Numbered from the stretch's first letter, positions 32,901 to 42,972 are shown. The stretch: DNA of 64,000 bases from Pontiellaceae bacterium B12227 (GCA_029432775.1 JAROAZ010000029.1:1-64000); one strand, 5' to 3'. The notes: generated from the sequence alone by a model not told the origin. Numbers and translations: made by a program.

Positions 32901-34712
32901 CTACATCAGAGGGCGCGCCCAACCGAAGAAACCTTTCATCAGACGAGTCTGGATGACTCTGGATGTTTCGGGAACTTCGGGGAAATAGCCAACATCTGTG
33001 TAGTTTTTCTGGAAGTCGGGATCGCGCGGAGACAGCGGTACGGCTTCCTGATTCAGCTCATAATTGGTGGTGTACCGATAGGGCCAGACATCGAACACCG
33101 GAAGCGCAGTGGAAATGGCACCGATGAATCCGCTGAAGTGAGAGATGACCGGCGTGGTCGGGCCTTTACTGACGGTCCAGGCATTGCGCGGCTTGCAGGC
33201 GGTCAGGATGCGCTTTTCCAGTTCAAGAGCAACTTCTTCATCGTAGATAAAGACGCCGCACTCGGTATTCAGCTTGGAAGAGCGGGGATCGAAGTTGTGC
33301 GAGCCGATGAGGGCAATTTCACCATCGAGTACAAAGGACTTCGCGTGGATACAGAGCAGCGGGCCGGCGCGGCGAATTTCTGCGATATCCTCCCGATTTG
33401 TAATCCCCTCGTTTTTGATGGCAAGATCAACCAGTGCATCGAGATTGTGCACATAGTCGTGCTGGTCGGCGGGATAGGGTTTGGTTTCGTAGATATCGAT
33501 GCCGGTTTTTTTGTAGAGCTCTTTGCGATGCTTGAACGAGATGGCATAGACCGAAAGATGATCCGCAGCAGCCAGACTGTTGCTGGAGGCAATGATGCGA
33601 TATTCCGGATGATCTTTTCTGATTTCCTTAAACCCTTTGCGGGCGGATCGGCTGTAGATCAGATACGGCGTCTGGATGACCAGACGCTCCTCACTGCTCA
33701 TGATGAGAAAATCGAACCACTCTTCGAAATCCATAACCTCCTTGCTGCCGTTAAATTTCCGGGGTGTGTCGTAAATAAACTGGAGCTTATCGGCCTCATA
33801 AATCCTGAGCGTTTTCCGGACCGAGGAAAGTGCATAGGTGTCGGCCAGCGCATCGACCTCTTCGAACATCCACTTGTGTTCCGGGCTGAGCAGCGGATCG
33901 CCGCCGTTGGTCATTTTCTCAAATTCCAGCCGGACATCATTCATCTGGGTCAGAAAGACGGCATACTTATCCTGCCAGAAGAGCTCGAATGAATCCTGCA
34001 TATCCATCACCGCCGGTCCGGCCACCACCACATCGCGATCGCGGAACAGGAAACTCGGATTGCGGTCGAAATATTTATCCTGATAGTTCCGACCGCCGGC
34101 AATCCCCACCCGGCCATCGACCAGCAGCAGCTTATTGTGCATACGACGGTTCATATCGCGCGTCTTGAGTGTCAGATTTTCAAGAAAGCCGATTCTACCG
34201 AATTCGATATTATCCTTCAGCGGCTTATAGAGCGCGATCTCCAGATTTCGGTGCGCACGGGCCATACGGGCCAGCTGGTACGGTGAGCCGGCACTATTCA
34301 TCCCGTCGATCAGCAGGCGGACCAGCACGCCGCGCTCGGCCGCCTTCACGAGTTCATCAAAAACATAATGACTTACGGGATCATCTTTCCAGATAAAGGT
34401 CTGCACATCAATGGAACGGGTGGCGGAGCGAATCATATGAATTCGCGCCAGCAACGCGTCGTCGCCCAACTCAAGAATACTGATATATTCCGCCGTGCCG
34501 CCCGCTTCGAGATTTTTCCAGGCCTTGGAAGCCAGATCCTGATATTCGGATTCAATCGGCTTCACGATTTCAATGTCATATCGCTTCAGCCGCTGATATT
34601 TAAAAGCATTCTCCAGTTCCCTCTCAGGAATACTCGAACAGCCGGTCAACAGAGCCAATATCAACAGCCCGGCCCCTTTCTCCCGCAGATCTCTTTTAAA
34701 ATTCCTCAACAT
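32901..34712 (-). CDS. Phospholipase D-family lipoprotein, cardiolipin-synthase-like
   Basis: The 603-residue product has a lipoprotein signal (LLILALLTGC, Cys near residue 25). Two HKD motifs are complete: M-H-N-K-L-L-L-V-D-G with G-G-R-N-Y near 193-212, and I-H-A-K-S-F-V-L-D-G with G-S-H-N-F near 455-475. This arrangement matches the ClsC/YmdC type of phospholipase D proteins that transfer phosphatidyl groups, as well as related secreted PLDs. An envelope-facing phospholipid enzyme is the best reading. ATG 34712 gives the lipoprotein leader. A palindrome copy lies at 34516-34530. The Cache-AlbA_2 gene lies just downstream on the same strand. Confidence 0.88.
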   Translation of the reverse strand: MLRNFKRDLREKGAGLLILALLTGCSSIPERELENAFKYQRLKRYDIEIVKPIESEYQDLASKAWKNLEAGGTAEYISILELGDDALLARIHMIRSATRSIDVQTFIWKDDPVSHYVFDELVKAAERGVLVRLLIDGMNSAGSPYQLARMARAHRNLEIALYKPLKDNIEFGRIGFLENLTLKTRDMNRRMHNKLLLVDGRVGIAGGRNYQDKYFDRNPSFLFRDRDVVVAGPAVMDMQDSFELFWQDKYAVFLTQMNDVRLEFEKMTNGGDPLLSPEHKWMFEEVDALADTYALSSVRKTLRIYEADKLQFIYDTPRKFNGSKEVMDFEEWFDFLIMSSEERLVIQTPYLIYSRSARKGFKEIRKDHPEYRIIASSNSLAAADHLSVYAISFKHRKELYKKTGIDIYETKPYPADQHDYVHNLDALVDLAIKNEGITNREDIAEIRRAGPLLCIHAKSFVLDGEIALIGSHNFDPRSSKLNTECGVFIYDEEVALELEKRILTACKPRNAWTVSKGPTTPVISHFSGFIGAISTALPVFDVWPYRYTTNYELNQEAVPLSPRDPDFQKNYTDVGYFPEVPETSRVIQTRLMKGFFGWARPLM

Positions 34713-34787
34713 AAGTGCATTATTTTATAGAGATTCACCGCCAAAGCAACCCAATCCTCAAGTACCAATCTATCCTATTGATTTTTA

Positions 34788-34824
34788 TGTTAACGTTGAC
34801 ATTTAGATTTTATCCCGTTAATAA
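34788..34824 (+). promoter_or_regulatory. GH86 promoter with overlapping LacI-type operator
   Basis: TGTTAACGTTGACA (34788-34801) is a near-palindromic LacI/GalR-type site. Its last six bases form a perfect -35 box TTGACA (34796-34801), followed 17 bases later by a -10-like TAATAA (34819-34824). A bound repressor would block polymerase. The expected start of transcription, near 34831, gives a leader of about 60 bases before the TTG start. A sister site lies at 2295-2308. Confidence 0.6.
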
Positions 34825-34889
34825 AGTAGCTGGGTTTGAGAAAAGGACGATCCGTTCATCCCGAACTGAAAAGAAGAGGAACTACTATT

Positions 34890-37868
34890 TTGAAAAGACG
34901 CCACCCACTGATCTTACTTGCCGCACTCGCGCTGCCACTGCTTGCAGCCGGGAATCCTCAGCCCGTGCTGGATCTGGACTTTACTGCAGCCGAGGGCTTT
35001 TCAGATGGCACAACCCTTGACGGCACCCAGTCGATGAACACGCAGGGCGGATGGAAAGCCGGAGATACCGCCGGAACCGGATATGCCTTTTCTTCCAATG
35101 CCTGGAACCGCGCCCGAAACATGGCCACTTTCACACTGGCGGTGGATGACTCAGTCGTCATAGAAACCATCTTACGCCTTTCAGATCACGACGGTATTTA
35201 TTCCGCCACCGACAGTTTCAGAATCGGTTTTGCTGAAAATGCGCAACACGCCGGCACCAACACGCCCTCCATTGGCTCATCGATTGAAATTACTTCCGAC
35301 GGGGGTTATCAGTTCGGCTATGAGGATGCCAAAATTACGGTTGATTCCGCGCAGGCCACTGATTGGGTCGTGCTCACCCAGACCATCTTCCGCGAAGCCG
35401 GCACCGATCAGTTTTCCGGCTATATTGCCGCATCGAACGTCACCGCCGGCACTGATCTGGGCACCCTTTCCAACCATTGGAACCAGAGCACCGATGACGG
35501 TTCGTGGGGCGGGAGCATGCGCCCCAGCTTCCGGACCTATGCAAATACACAGGATACCGCGCTTGAGATTGACCGCTGGACGGTTGTCACTTCCACCAAC
35601 GCCCGTCCTGTATACATGCCGCCCCCCGCAGTGGTCACCAACGATGTCACCGTAACCGTCGACCTCACCCGCAAGCGCTCCATCGGCGGCGTGCAGACCC
35701 TCGACCGCGAACAATGGTTCGGCGTTTATCATGAAACCGGCTACGGAACGCGTGAGGTCGATGGCAAGTCGATTGACGAATGGATTCTGGAAGAAGGCCG
35801 CATGCTCCCCTCCCGCGGAACCGTGGATTACCATGGCTACTGGGCGAACGGCTCAACGACCTATTACTCGGAAGACCCATCCCGCCCCGGATATATTAAC
35901 CCGGCCGAGCTGACCAACCATCTGGGCGCCGTCGGCCGTTATGTGACCGCGCTGGGCATAGATCCGAACCATAAAACCGTTTTCTCCGGCTCCGGCCACG
36001 GCCGCTATCCCGACTTCATGTGCTGGCCCACCAACCAGACCCACGGCGTTTACACCGTTTCCAACCACGCCGCCCATGGCGAAGCCGTGGTCATTGCCCA
36101 CGCCAACATTCAGAATGCCGGCGGCCTGATGCCCACCTGGTACGAGGTCATGAACGAAAGTTCCATTCAGAATAACTTCGGCTGGCACTGGGATCCCGGC
36201 GCCTGGGATAAACTGGCCGAACTTCATACCGGTGTCGCCGATGCCATGCATGCTTCCGAATTTTCCAACACCGTACGTATTGCCGGCCCCACCGATGCCT
36301 ATCCGTTCCGCGACGGCAAAGACGGCGATTTTTCGAACTGGCTGGGTTCCGATAAAATATTCATCGAGAAAGCCGGCCACAAGATGGATGCGTATGCCAT
36401 CCACACCTATGAACAGATGGTCACCAACAGCACCAGCAGCTTTGATGACCAGTTCTCGGTAACCGAAATCTGGCACCAGGGCCGGCTGGCCTCGTTCATC
36501 GACCTTTGGGAAAATGACCATCATCTGATCCATGGAGGAACGCTGCCCTTTGTCTTTTCCGAATACGGTATGCTGGGCAACAAAAACCCCTATGGCGATC
36601 GCAATGCCTACTATCAGGTCCGCAGCTGCAACGGCATCCTGCTCTCGCTGATGGATCGTCCCGATGTGGTCGATAAAATGAGCGCCTTCCTGATGTCGCA
36701 GGCGCCTTATAACTGGAATCAGAAGCGCGTGTTCTTTGCTTCCGAGGATTCCGGCACCACGATGTATAAGACCTCCTACTTCGAATACCTGCGCTTCTGG
36801 CACGATCTGGACGGCGACTATCTGTTTTCCGAAACCGATAACCAGCACCTCACCGCCCGCGCCTTCCTGAATAACAACGACACGCTCTATGTTGTGATGA
36901 AAAATAATTTCAACGCGCCGTTCCGGATGGACCTCGCTGCCCTGCTGCCGGCCGGAGCCGCTACCGGCGCGGCTGAGATTCAACGCATCTACTTCAACGG
37001 CATCGACGATGTCGCCCGCGATCCGTTTGCCCCGCTCGCCAGTCTGAATGATGTGCTGATCGTTCCTGATGAAACCGTCATGCTCCGTGTTCCAATCACT
37101 GGAATCCCGCAACTGCTCGTCTGGGAAGAATACAACCACTATGGCAGCGGCACGCTGGTTCCAATGGTTGGAAGTCAGGCCGAAGCGTTCAGCTTTGATG
37201 TGCCAAGCGACCAGCTGAACGGAAATGCCGAAGGCCGCGTGAACATCAGCCTGTATTCAAAAATTGGCTTTTCCGGCGCACCGCCGCAAGTCAGCGTCAA
37301 CGGCACTGTGGTCACCAACGTGCCAGACGTTTCGTTTACCGATGGCGCCGTGCGCAGCTGGAAACAGATTACTGTGCCCGTACCCGCGGGAATTCTGAAG
37401 CAGGGCGCGAACTCCGTTGTCATCACCCCGACCGAAGGCGGCGGAACTAAAAAGATTACCAGCGTCCGCCTCACCACCGTCAGTGCGCTCGGCGATGCCT
37501 CCGGCGATGGTGTGCCCGACTGGTGGCTCATCGAAAACGACCTCGACCCGCTTGTCGACAGAACGCTGGTCGATACAGACATCGATGGCTACACCGATGC
37601 GGATGAATATATCTGCGGAACTGATCCGAAGAACAGCAACAGCTTCCTGCGCGTCAGTATTTCTCCGGTGCTCGTGAGCAATAGCGTCAGCATCAACTTC
37701 GTGTCCTCCTCCAACCGGCTCTATGCGGTTGAGGTGTCCGATAATCTGCTTTCCAATGACTGGAACGACGCTACCAACGGGATCACCGGCACCGACGACC
37801 TGATCCAGCTCTATGATCCCGCCGGTGAATCCAACCGATTCTATCGCCTGAAGGTCGAAGTCGAATAG
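34890..37868 (+). CDS. Secreted GH86-type beta-agarase/porphyranase
   Basis: GH86 enzymes cleave agar or porphyran of red algae. The 992-residue product starts best at TTG 34890, with AAGAGGA upstream and a clean leader (HPLILLAALALPLLAAG). An ATG 54 bases upstream would add an unlikely N-tail almost at the transcription start. Domain order: jellyroll-like module (about 25-240); a TIM-barrel with Q-W-F-G-V-Y-H-E-T-G, acid/base Glu in Y-E-V-M-N-E-S and nucleophile Glu in F-V-F-S-E-Y-G-M; beta-rich domains (about 735-865); a thrombospondin-3-like calcium motif (G-D-A-S-G-D-G-V-P-D-W-W); and a C-terminal beta domain. Five palindrome copies (35093, 35468, 37090, 37159, 37751) lie in it. Substrate choice between agar and porphyran is open. 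Confidence 0.85.
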   Translation: MKRRHPLILLAALALPLLAAGNPQPVLDLDFTAAEGFSDGTTLDGTQSMNTQGGWKAGDTAGTGYAFSSNAWNRARNMATFTLAVDDSVVIETILRLSDHDGIYSATDSFRIGFAENAQHAGTNTPSIGSSIEITSDGGYQFGYEDAKITVDSAQATDWVVLTQTIFREAGTDQFSGYIAASNVTAGTDLGTLSNHWNQSTDDGSWGGSMRPSFRTYANTQDTALEIDRWTVVTSTNARPVYMPPPAVVTNDVTVTVDLTRKRSIGGVQTLDREQWFGVYHETGYGTREVDGKSIDEWILEEGRMLPSRGTVDYHGYWANGSTTYYSEDPSRPGYINPAELTNHLGAVGRYVTALGIDPNHKTVFSGSGHGRYPDFMCWPTNQTHGVYTVSNHAAHGEAVVIAHANIQNAGGLMPTWYEVMNESSIQNNFGWHWDPGAWDKLAELHTGVADAMHASEFSNTVRIAGPTDAYPFRDGKDGDFSNWLGSDKIFIEKAGHKMDAYAIHTYEQMVTNSTSSFDDQFSVTEIWHQGRLASFIDLWENDHHLIHGGTLPFVFSEYGMLGNKNPYGDRNAYYQVRSCNGILLSLMDRPDVVDKMSAFLMSQAPYNWNQKRVFFASEDSGTTMYKTSYFEYLRFWHDLDGDYLFSETDNQHLTARAFLNNNDTLYVVMKNNFNAPFRMDLAALLPAGAATGAAEIQRIYFNGIDDVARDPFAPLASLNDVLIVPDETVMLRVPITGIPQLLVWEEYNHYGSGTLVPMVGSQAEAFSFDVPSDQLNGNAEGRVNISLYSKIGFSGAPPQVSVNGTVVTNVPDVSFTDGAVRSWKQITVPVPAGILKQGANSVVITPTEGGGTKKITSVRLTTVSALGDASGDGVPDWWLIENDLDPLVDRTLVDTDIDGYTDADEYICGTDPKNSNSFLRVSISPVLVSNSVSINFVSSSNRLYAVEVSDNLLSNDWNDATNGITGTDDLIQLYDPAGESNRFYRLKVEVE

Positions 37869-38043
37869 CGCGAGCAAGAATGACAACACCGGGCAGGCAG
37901 ATCGCATAATCCGCATTTCACTTCTTCTTGTTTTCTATAAATGCGCCGCTACTATCGGCTGATTAAGAATCAGGGTTGCAGCATGTTTCCCCTTGATGGC
38001 GTCGCATGGCGCCGACCGATGAATATCAAATCACAGGAAAAAT

Positions 38044-38664
38044 ATGAAAATCTACTTCCCGCTTCTCTTCGGTTTAATGGCGGCCTATTTTCTTTGGATC
38101 GGCCTGAAGGTTGTCCTGCAAAAAAAACCGCTGCTGCTGCCGTCCCGCTTTTTCTTCGCCGTTATGGTACTGGCCTTTTCTCCGCAGCTGTTCAACACAA
38201 CCCGGCTGATGGGAGACACCTGCTCTTCAGGCATTTCCATCCTGTTATGGCTGAATCCGGTCATGTTTATGTGCCTGCTGATCTTTTTCTGGATTCAGAT
38301 GAAAGGCTATATTCTGATCGGCATTCACGATGAATCGTTCCGGGAGGCCCTTCATTTTTCGCTCAACAAAAATAAACTGAAATTTGAGGAGCGCTTATCC
38401 ATTGTGGCCCTCACGGAGGAAAAAGCGGACCTGCAGGTGGCCATCCAGTCCTGGACCGGCGTTGGGCAATTGAAGCTCCGGAAATCCAAAAACAAGACCC
38501 TCATCAAAAACATTGTTGGCGGAATCAATGAGTACTATGCGGCAAACTGTATCAAGCCGAACAACATCACCTCTGTTTTCTATATTGTCATGGGACTTTT
38601 AATGCTGATCTGTGCCGTGGCATTTTTCTTCGTATTTTCAAAGCTGGACAGCCTCGCGGCTTAA
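38044..38664 (+). CDS. Hypothetical membrane protein
   Basis: The 206-residue product has hydrophobic segments at about 4-24, 36-52, 66-88 and 178-198, with a charged cytoplasmic part between the third and fourth (about 95-165: NKNKLKFEERLSIVALTEEK). No known family was recognised. An AGGAAAAAT site precedes ATG 38044. The 175 bases between the GH86 stop and this gene hold no obvious terminator or other structure. Together with the C39-like gene 43 bases downstream it could form a small operon, but no shared function is visible. Confidence 0.6.
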   Translation: MKIYFPLLFGLMAAYFLWIGLKVVLQKKPLLLPSRFFFAVMVLAFSPQLFNTTRLMGDTCSSGISILLWLNPVMFMCLLIFFWIQMKGYILIGIHDESFREALHFSLNKNKLKFEERLSIVALTEEKADLQVAIQSWTGVGQLKLRKSKNKTLIKNIVGGINEYYAANCIKPNNITSVFYIVMGLLMLICAVAFFFVFSKLDSLAA

Positions 38665-38707
38665 TCCTGGTCTTTACAAGGTGCCGCCGTCCCATTAGCT
38701 TGAAATC

Positions 38708-40078
38708 ATGAAACAACTACTTTTAACCTGCATCACCCTGCTCACGGCGGCCCAACCGGTACTCGCCAGAATCTGGACCAGCACACAGGGCAAAGAAGTT
38801 GAGGCAACAGTCTGCAAGGTGAACCCCGATAAGACCGTAGAGCTGGAAACGCCCCGCGGCAAAACCTTCACCGTTCCCTTTTCCACTTTTGTAGAATCCG
38901 ATATCCAATATTTGGAAAACGTGCTCGCGGGGGGAAGCAGCGAACCGCTGCATCCCGTCCCCTGGGAAGCGATGAATGAGCTGTTCGGTATGCCCATCTG
39001 GCAGGATGCCAACCTCTGGGACGACCCCACGGCAGAGGCCGGTGAACGGCTGGAGCTATACAAGGAATCGAAGACCAGCTTCATGGAGAACTACCGCTCC
39101 TACCCTCTCGGCCAGCGCAACGTCATCGACCAGCCCGTCTATGCCCTGGCCCTCTACGGCGGAACGGAGTTTACCGAAAGCCTCTCCTTGATTTTCCTGA
39201 ATCTCGGCGATATTCCGCCGAATGCGAATACCAAAAAACTGATCAAACAGATTGAGGAGTCTGGCGAGCAGATGGAGATGCGCCTGGAGGATCTACTTGG
39301 AAAACCCGATAGGGACTCCCTCGGCAGTGGCGATCTGCGCGAAAAAGTCTGGCGTTGGGACTGGAACGGCCATGCCATTCTGCTTTCAGTTCAGGAAAAC
39401 AAATACACGGCCATGCGCATCATGCCGATCGAGCGGGCAGAAAACGGCGGAAAAATTTCCCGGTTGTCTGATGCCGAGCTCCGCCAGCGAATGGCTGCCT
39501 GTGTTGAGCGACGCGCTAATGGCGATGTCGCCATCACGAATATCCCCATGATCAATCAGGGGCCCAAGGGCTATTGCTCGCCGGCAACCTGGGAACGCTA
39601 CCTGCGCTTCGTCGATATTCCCGCCGATATGTATCTGCTCGCCCTCGCGGCAAACACCGGAGCCGGCGGCGGTACCTATTCCCAGGACATCATTGATGCC
39701 ACACGAAACATCATTTCTTCCAACGGCCGGAAACTGGGCAAGGTGGGTGAAACGCCCTCGGTCAACAAGATCTCTACGTATATTGACAAGGGATTGCCCG
39801 TCATGTGGACCTTCCGCAGCACACCGACATTCCAGCTGGAGGCTTCCATTAATACCGCCGAGCGCAATGGAAAAGAGACCAAGCTGAAGCGGAATCAGTC
39901 CGGACAGGACGAGGATACCAACGCCGGCGGCCACATCTGCCTGATCATCGGCTACAATGAAAAGACCGGCGAAATTGCCATTTCCGACAGCTGGGGGCCA
40001 AAATATGCTGAACGCTGGGTTCCCGCCAAAGCCATGGAGGGGCTGTCCTACGGCACAATGAACGTTATCAAGTGGTAG
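38708..40078 (+). CDS. Exported SHD1 plus C39-like cysteine peptidase
   Basis: The 456-residue protein has a signal peptide (KQLLLTCITLLTAAQPVLA). An SHD1 module lies at about 22-72 (R-I-W-T-S-T-Q-G-K-E-V-E-A ... S-D-I-Q-Y-L), and a middle region of about 190 residues follows. The C-terminal papain-like domain (about 270-456) shows N-Q-G-P-K-G-Y-C-S-P-A-T (oxyanion Gln and catalytic Cys), G-G-H-I-C-L-I-I-G-Y-N (His) and I-S-D-S-W-G (Asp/Asn). This is the layout of C39-like peptidases. A periplasmic or secreted protease is likely, but its substrate is unknown. It shares the SHD1 architecture with the thioredoxin-like protein at 3877. A 1-mismatch palindrome copy lies at 38903-38917. Confidence 0.75.
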   Translation: MKQLLLTCITLLTAAQPVLARIWTSTQGKEVEATVCKVNPDKTVELETPRGKTFTVPFSTFVESDIQYLENVLAGGSSEPLHPVPWEAMNELFGMPIWQDANLWDDPTAEAGERLELYKESKTSFMENYRSYPLGQRNVIDQPVYALALYGGTEFTESLSLIFLNLGDIPPNANTKKLIKQIEESGEQMEMRLEDLLGKPDRDSLGSGDLREKVWRWDWNGHAILLSVQENKYTAMRIMPIERAENGGKISRLSDAELRQRMAACVERRANGDVAITNIPMINQGPKGYCSPATWERYLRFVDIPADMYLLALAANTGAGGGTYSQDIIDATRNIISSNGRKLGKVGETPSVNKISTYIDKGLPVMWTFRSTPTFQLEASINTAERNGKETKLKRNQSGQDEDTNAGGHICLIIGYNEKTGEIAISDSWGPKYAERWVPAKAMEGLSYGTMNVIKW

Positions 40079-40197
40079 GAGCCTATCGGCAACCTGCGCG
40101 ATATCTCCCGGGAAAAATGATTTTCTCACGTCTGCCGAAGCATCGCAGGCCTCCGTGGCCCGGCGGTATGACCCGCGGAATTCTAGTCCTTATTGGG

Positions 40198-40226
40198 TTG
40201 CCCCCCATTTGGTGCCCCGCTATATT
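40198..40226 (+). promoter_or_regulatory. Predicted sigma-70 promoter of eno
   Basis: TTGCCC (40198-40203), a 17-base spacer and TATATT (40221-40226) give a plausible vegetative promoter 56 bases before ATG 40282. An AAGGAGA ribosome site (about 40269-40275) lies close to the start. Confidence 0.5.
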
Positions 40227-40260
40227 CGCCGCTCAATTTTGGGGAAGTAATAAATTTTAA

Positions 40261-41559
<1,299 letters not shown>

Positions 41560-41560
41560 C

Positions 41561-41608
41561 TAACACTTCGGTGTTAAGTGAAAGGGCGGTCTTCGGGCCG
41601 CCTTTTTT
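41561..41608 (+). terminator. Double hairpin terminator after eno
   Basis: A small stable hairpin TAACAC-TTCG-GTGTTA (41561-41576) is followed by GGCGG (41585-41589) and CCGCC (41598-41602) with six Ts (41603-41608). The UUCG tetraloop makes the first hairpin unusually stable and could protect the mRNA end. Confidence 0.93.
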
Positions 41609-41625
41609 CTTTGTGAGGCACTCTA

Positions 41626-41677
41626 TGGAGGGCGACGCTTCGTCGTCGCCACGGACGCGACGAAGCACATCCCTCCA
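41626..41677. repeat. 52-bp hairpin element with TGGAGGG/CCCTCCA ends
   Basis: The ends TGGAGGG (41626-41632) and CCCTCCA (41671-41677) are inverted; inside are CGACG/CGTCG and GACGAAGC/GCTTCGTC pairs. The design (inverted ends, inner hairpins, the word GACGAAGC) matches the 86-bp element at 30.3 kb. Confidence 0.7.
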
Positions 41678-41754
41678 CAACTCATAAAACAATCTTGTTC
41701 CCGAACAGTTTCCCGCTATATTTCACGAATCAACAATCGCGAATTACTTTATTC

Positions 41755-42063
41755 ATGCAACAGACTGAAAAATACTGGAACCTGATCAACCGCATCGTAC
41801 TGGTCGCCATCATCATCATGGCGGGCGTGGGTGTGGTTTTGGCGTTTACGCCGAAAGTGCGTCAGCTGCAGGAATATCAGACCACGCACGACAAACTGCA
41901 GCAGCGTATCAACGTTACACTGGCCGCCGAGCAGGATCTGAAAGATAAGCAGCGCCGCTTCAACTCCGATCCCGAGTTTGTGGAAAAGGTAGCCCACGAA
42001 GTCGGCTATGCCCGAACCAACGAAACCATCTTCCACTTCCCGGAAGAATCCGGAAGTTATTGA
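41755..42063 (+). CDS. FtsB/DivIC-type septum protein
   Basis: The 102-residue protein has a short cytoplasmic tail, one membrane helix (RIVLVAIIIMAGVGVVLAF, about 12-30) and a periplasmic coiled coil (about 36-70) followed by a short folded end with V-A-H-E-V-G-Y-A-R-T-N-E-x-I. This closing pattern (x-x-A-R-x-x-L/E-x-x-x-x-P-x-E) is typical of FtsB/DivIC, which recruit FtsL, FtsQ and the cell-wall synthases to the division site. The frame runs 20 codons further upstream without a good start; ATG 41755 is chosen. Its stop TGA is the first word of the GATTG-type dyad that fills the gap to thiD. Confidence 0.82.
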   Translation: MQQTEKYWNLINRIVLVAIIIMAGVGVVLAFTPKVRQLQEYQTTHDKLQQRINVTLAAEQDLKDKQRRFNSDPEFVEKVAHEVGYARTNETIFHFPEESGSY

Positions 42064-42180
42064 TTTTTGATTGCCGAATTTCGATTGATGATTTTCGGAT
42101 GGCCAGGGCCCATACCCTTTAAATAGAAATCCGTTGGAGACCGAAAAATCGACAATCAGCAATCAAAAATCGACAATCCA
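42059..42180. repeat. Word-repeat dyad (GATTG/CAATC) between the ftsB-like gene and thiD
   Basis: The left arm (42061-42098) reiterates TGATTTTTGATTG/CGATTG-like words. The right arm (42141-42180) carries the complements CGACAATCAGCAATC and AATCGACAATCC, and both end in CGG/CCG at the loop side. The stop codon of the ftsB-like gene opens the left arm, and the right arm runs directly into the thiD coding frame. Confidence 0.8.
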
Positions 42181-42972
42181 ATAGTCTGGACCATCGCCGG
42201 CTCCGATTCCGGCGGCGGTGCCGGCATCCAGGCCGACCTGAAAGTCATGAGCGCCTTTGGCGTTCACGGATGCTCGGTCACCACCGCCCTCACCGCCCAG
42301 AACACAAAAGGCGTACTGTTTTCCGAACCTGTTTCTCCTGAAATGCTGCGCGTACAGTTCCAGGCATTGGAAACCGATCTTCCACCGGCCGCCATCAAAA
42401 CCGGTATGCTCGGATCAGCGGCTTCCTGCAGCATCGTCGCAGACATTTTCCAAACATTGGAAGTTCCGATTATTTGCGATCCGGTGCTGAAATCCACCTC
42501 CGGCTCCGACCTGCTCGACCCCGAAGCATTGAATATCCTGAAAACCCGGATTTTTCCAAAGGTTGGAATTCTGACGCCGAATCTTCCAGAGGTTGGAAAA
42601 CTCATCGGCAATTTCCAAACATTGGAAGAAGCGGCCGAACGAATACTCACGCTCGGTGTACAATCCGTACTGATCAAAGGCGGGCATGCTGAACATGATG
42701 AATGCACCGATTTCTGGAGCGACGGAACCCGGTCGCTCCGGCTTTCCAGTCCCCGCATCGATACCCGGCATTCTCACGGAACCGGCTGCATTCTTGCATC
42801 GGCCCTGGCCTCGGCCCTTGCGCTCGGCCAGGACCTGCCCAATGCGGTGAGTACCGCGAAAACCTTTCTGAATCAGTGCCTTAAATCGCCCGCAAATGTG
42901 GGCCGGGGTCATGGCCCCATGCTGATCCGACCCTTCGAAAACCGCGAAATAGACCGTCCAACAATCCGCTAA
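42181..42972 (+). CDS. thiD: Hydroxymethylpyrimidine (phospho)kinase, start codon unclear
   Basis: ThiD phosphorylates HMP and HMP-P in thiamine synthesis. Family sequence begins at [13 protein letters not shown] (42187 on), and C-D-P-V-L-K-S, L-T-P-N-L-P-E, the lysine in I-K-G-G-H and H-S-H-G-T-G-C are in place. The first ATG in frame (42247) would remove the substrate-binding N-terminus. Upstream of it the frame is open to 42127 but offers no ATG, GTG or TTG. The codons before TGG are ATA GTC, preceded by the CAATC repeat arm, so the true start is non-canonical (ATA 42181 or ATC 42169) or has been lost. Five palindrome copies lie within 270 bases (42358-42627). Confidence 0.85.
   Translation: MVWTIAGSDSGGGAGIQADLKVMSAFGVHGCSVTTALTAQNTKGVLFSEPVSPEMLRVQFQALETDLPPAAIKTGMLGSAASCSIVADIFQTLEVPIICDPVLKSTSGSDLLDPEALNILKTRIFPKVGILTPNLPEVGKLIGNFQTLEEAAERILTLGVQSVLIKGGHAEHDECTDFWSDGTRSLRLSSPRIDTRHSHGTGCILASALASALALGQDLPNAVSTAKTFLNQCLKSPANVGRGHGPMLIRPFENREIDRPTIR
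42358..42627. repeat. Cluster of five 15-bp palindromes inside thiD
   Basis: Copies at 42358, 42448, 42554, 42584 and 42613. They are read as F-Q-A-L-E, F-Q-T-L-E, P-K-V-G, P-E-V-G and F-Q-T-L-E, so two reading frames are used. The last three lie within 74 bases. Confidence 0.92.

Noticed and set aside
34836-34889. ATG 34836 as the GH86 start
   Set aside because: It lies only about five bases after the predicted transcription start, has no ribosome site and puts 18 polar residues before the signal peptide. TTG 34890 has AAGAGGA upstream.
35853-37139. Open frame of 428 codons on the minus strand over the GH86 gene
   Set aside because: Antisense to conserved catalytic blocks of GH86; no recognisable protein sequence.
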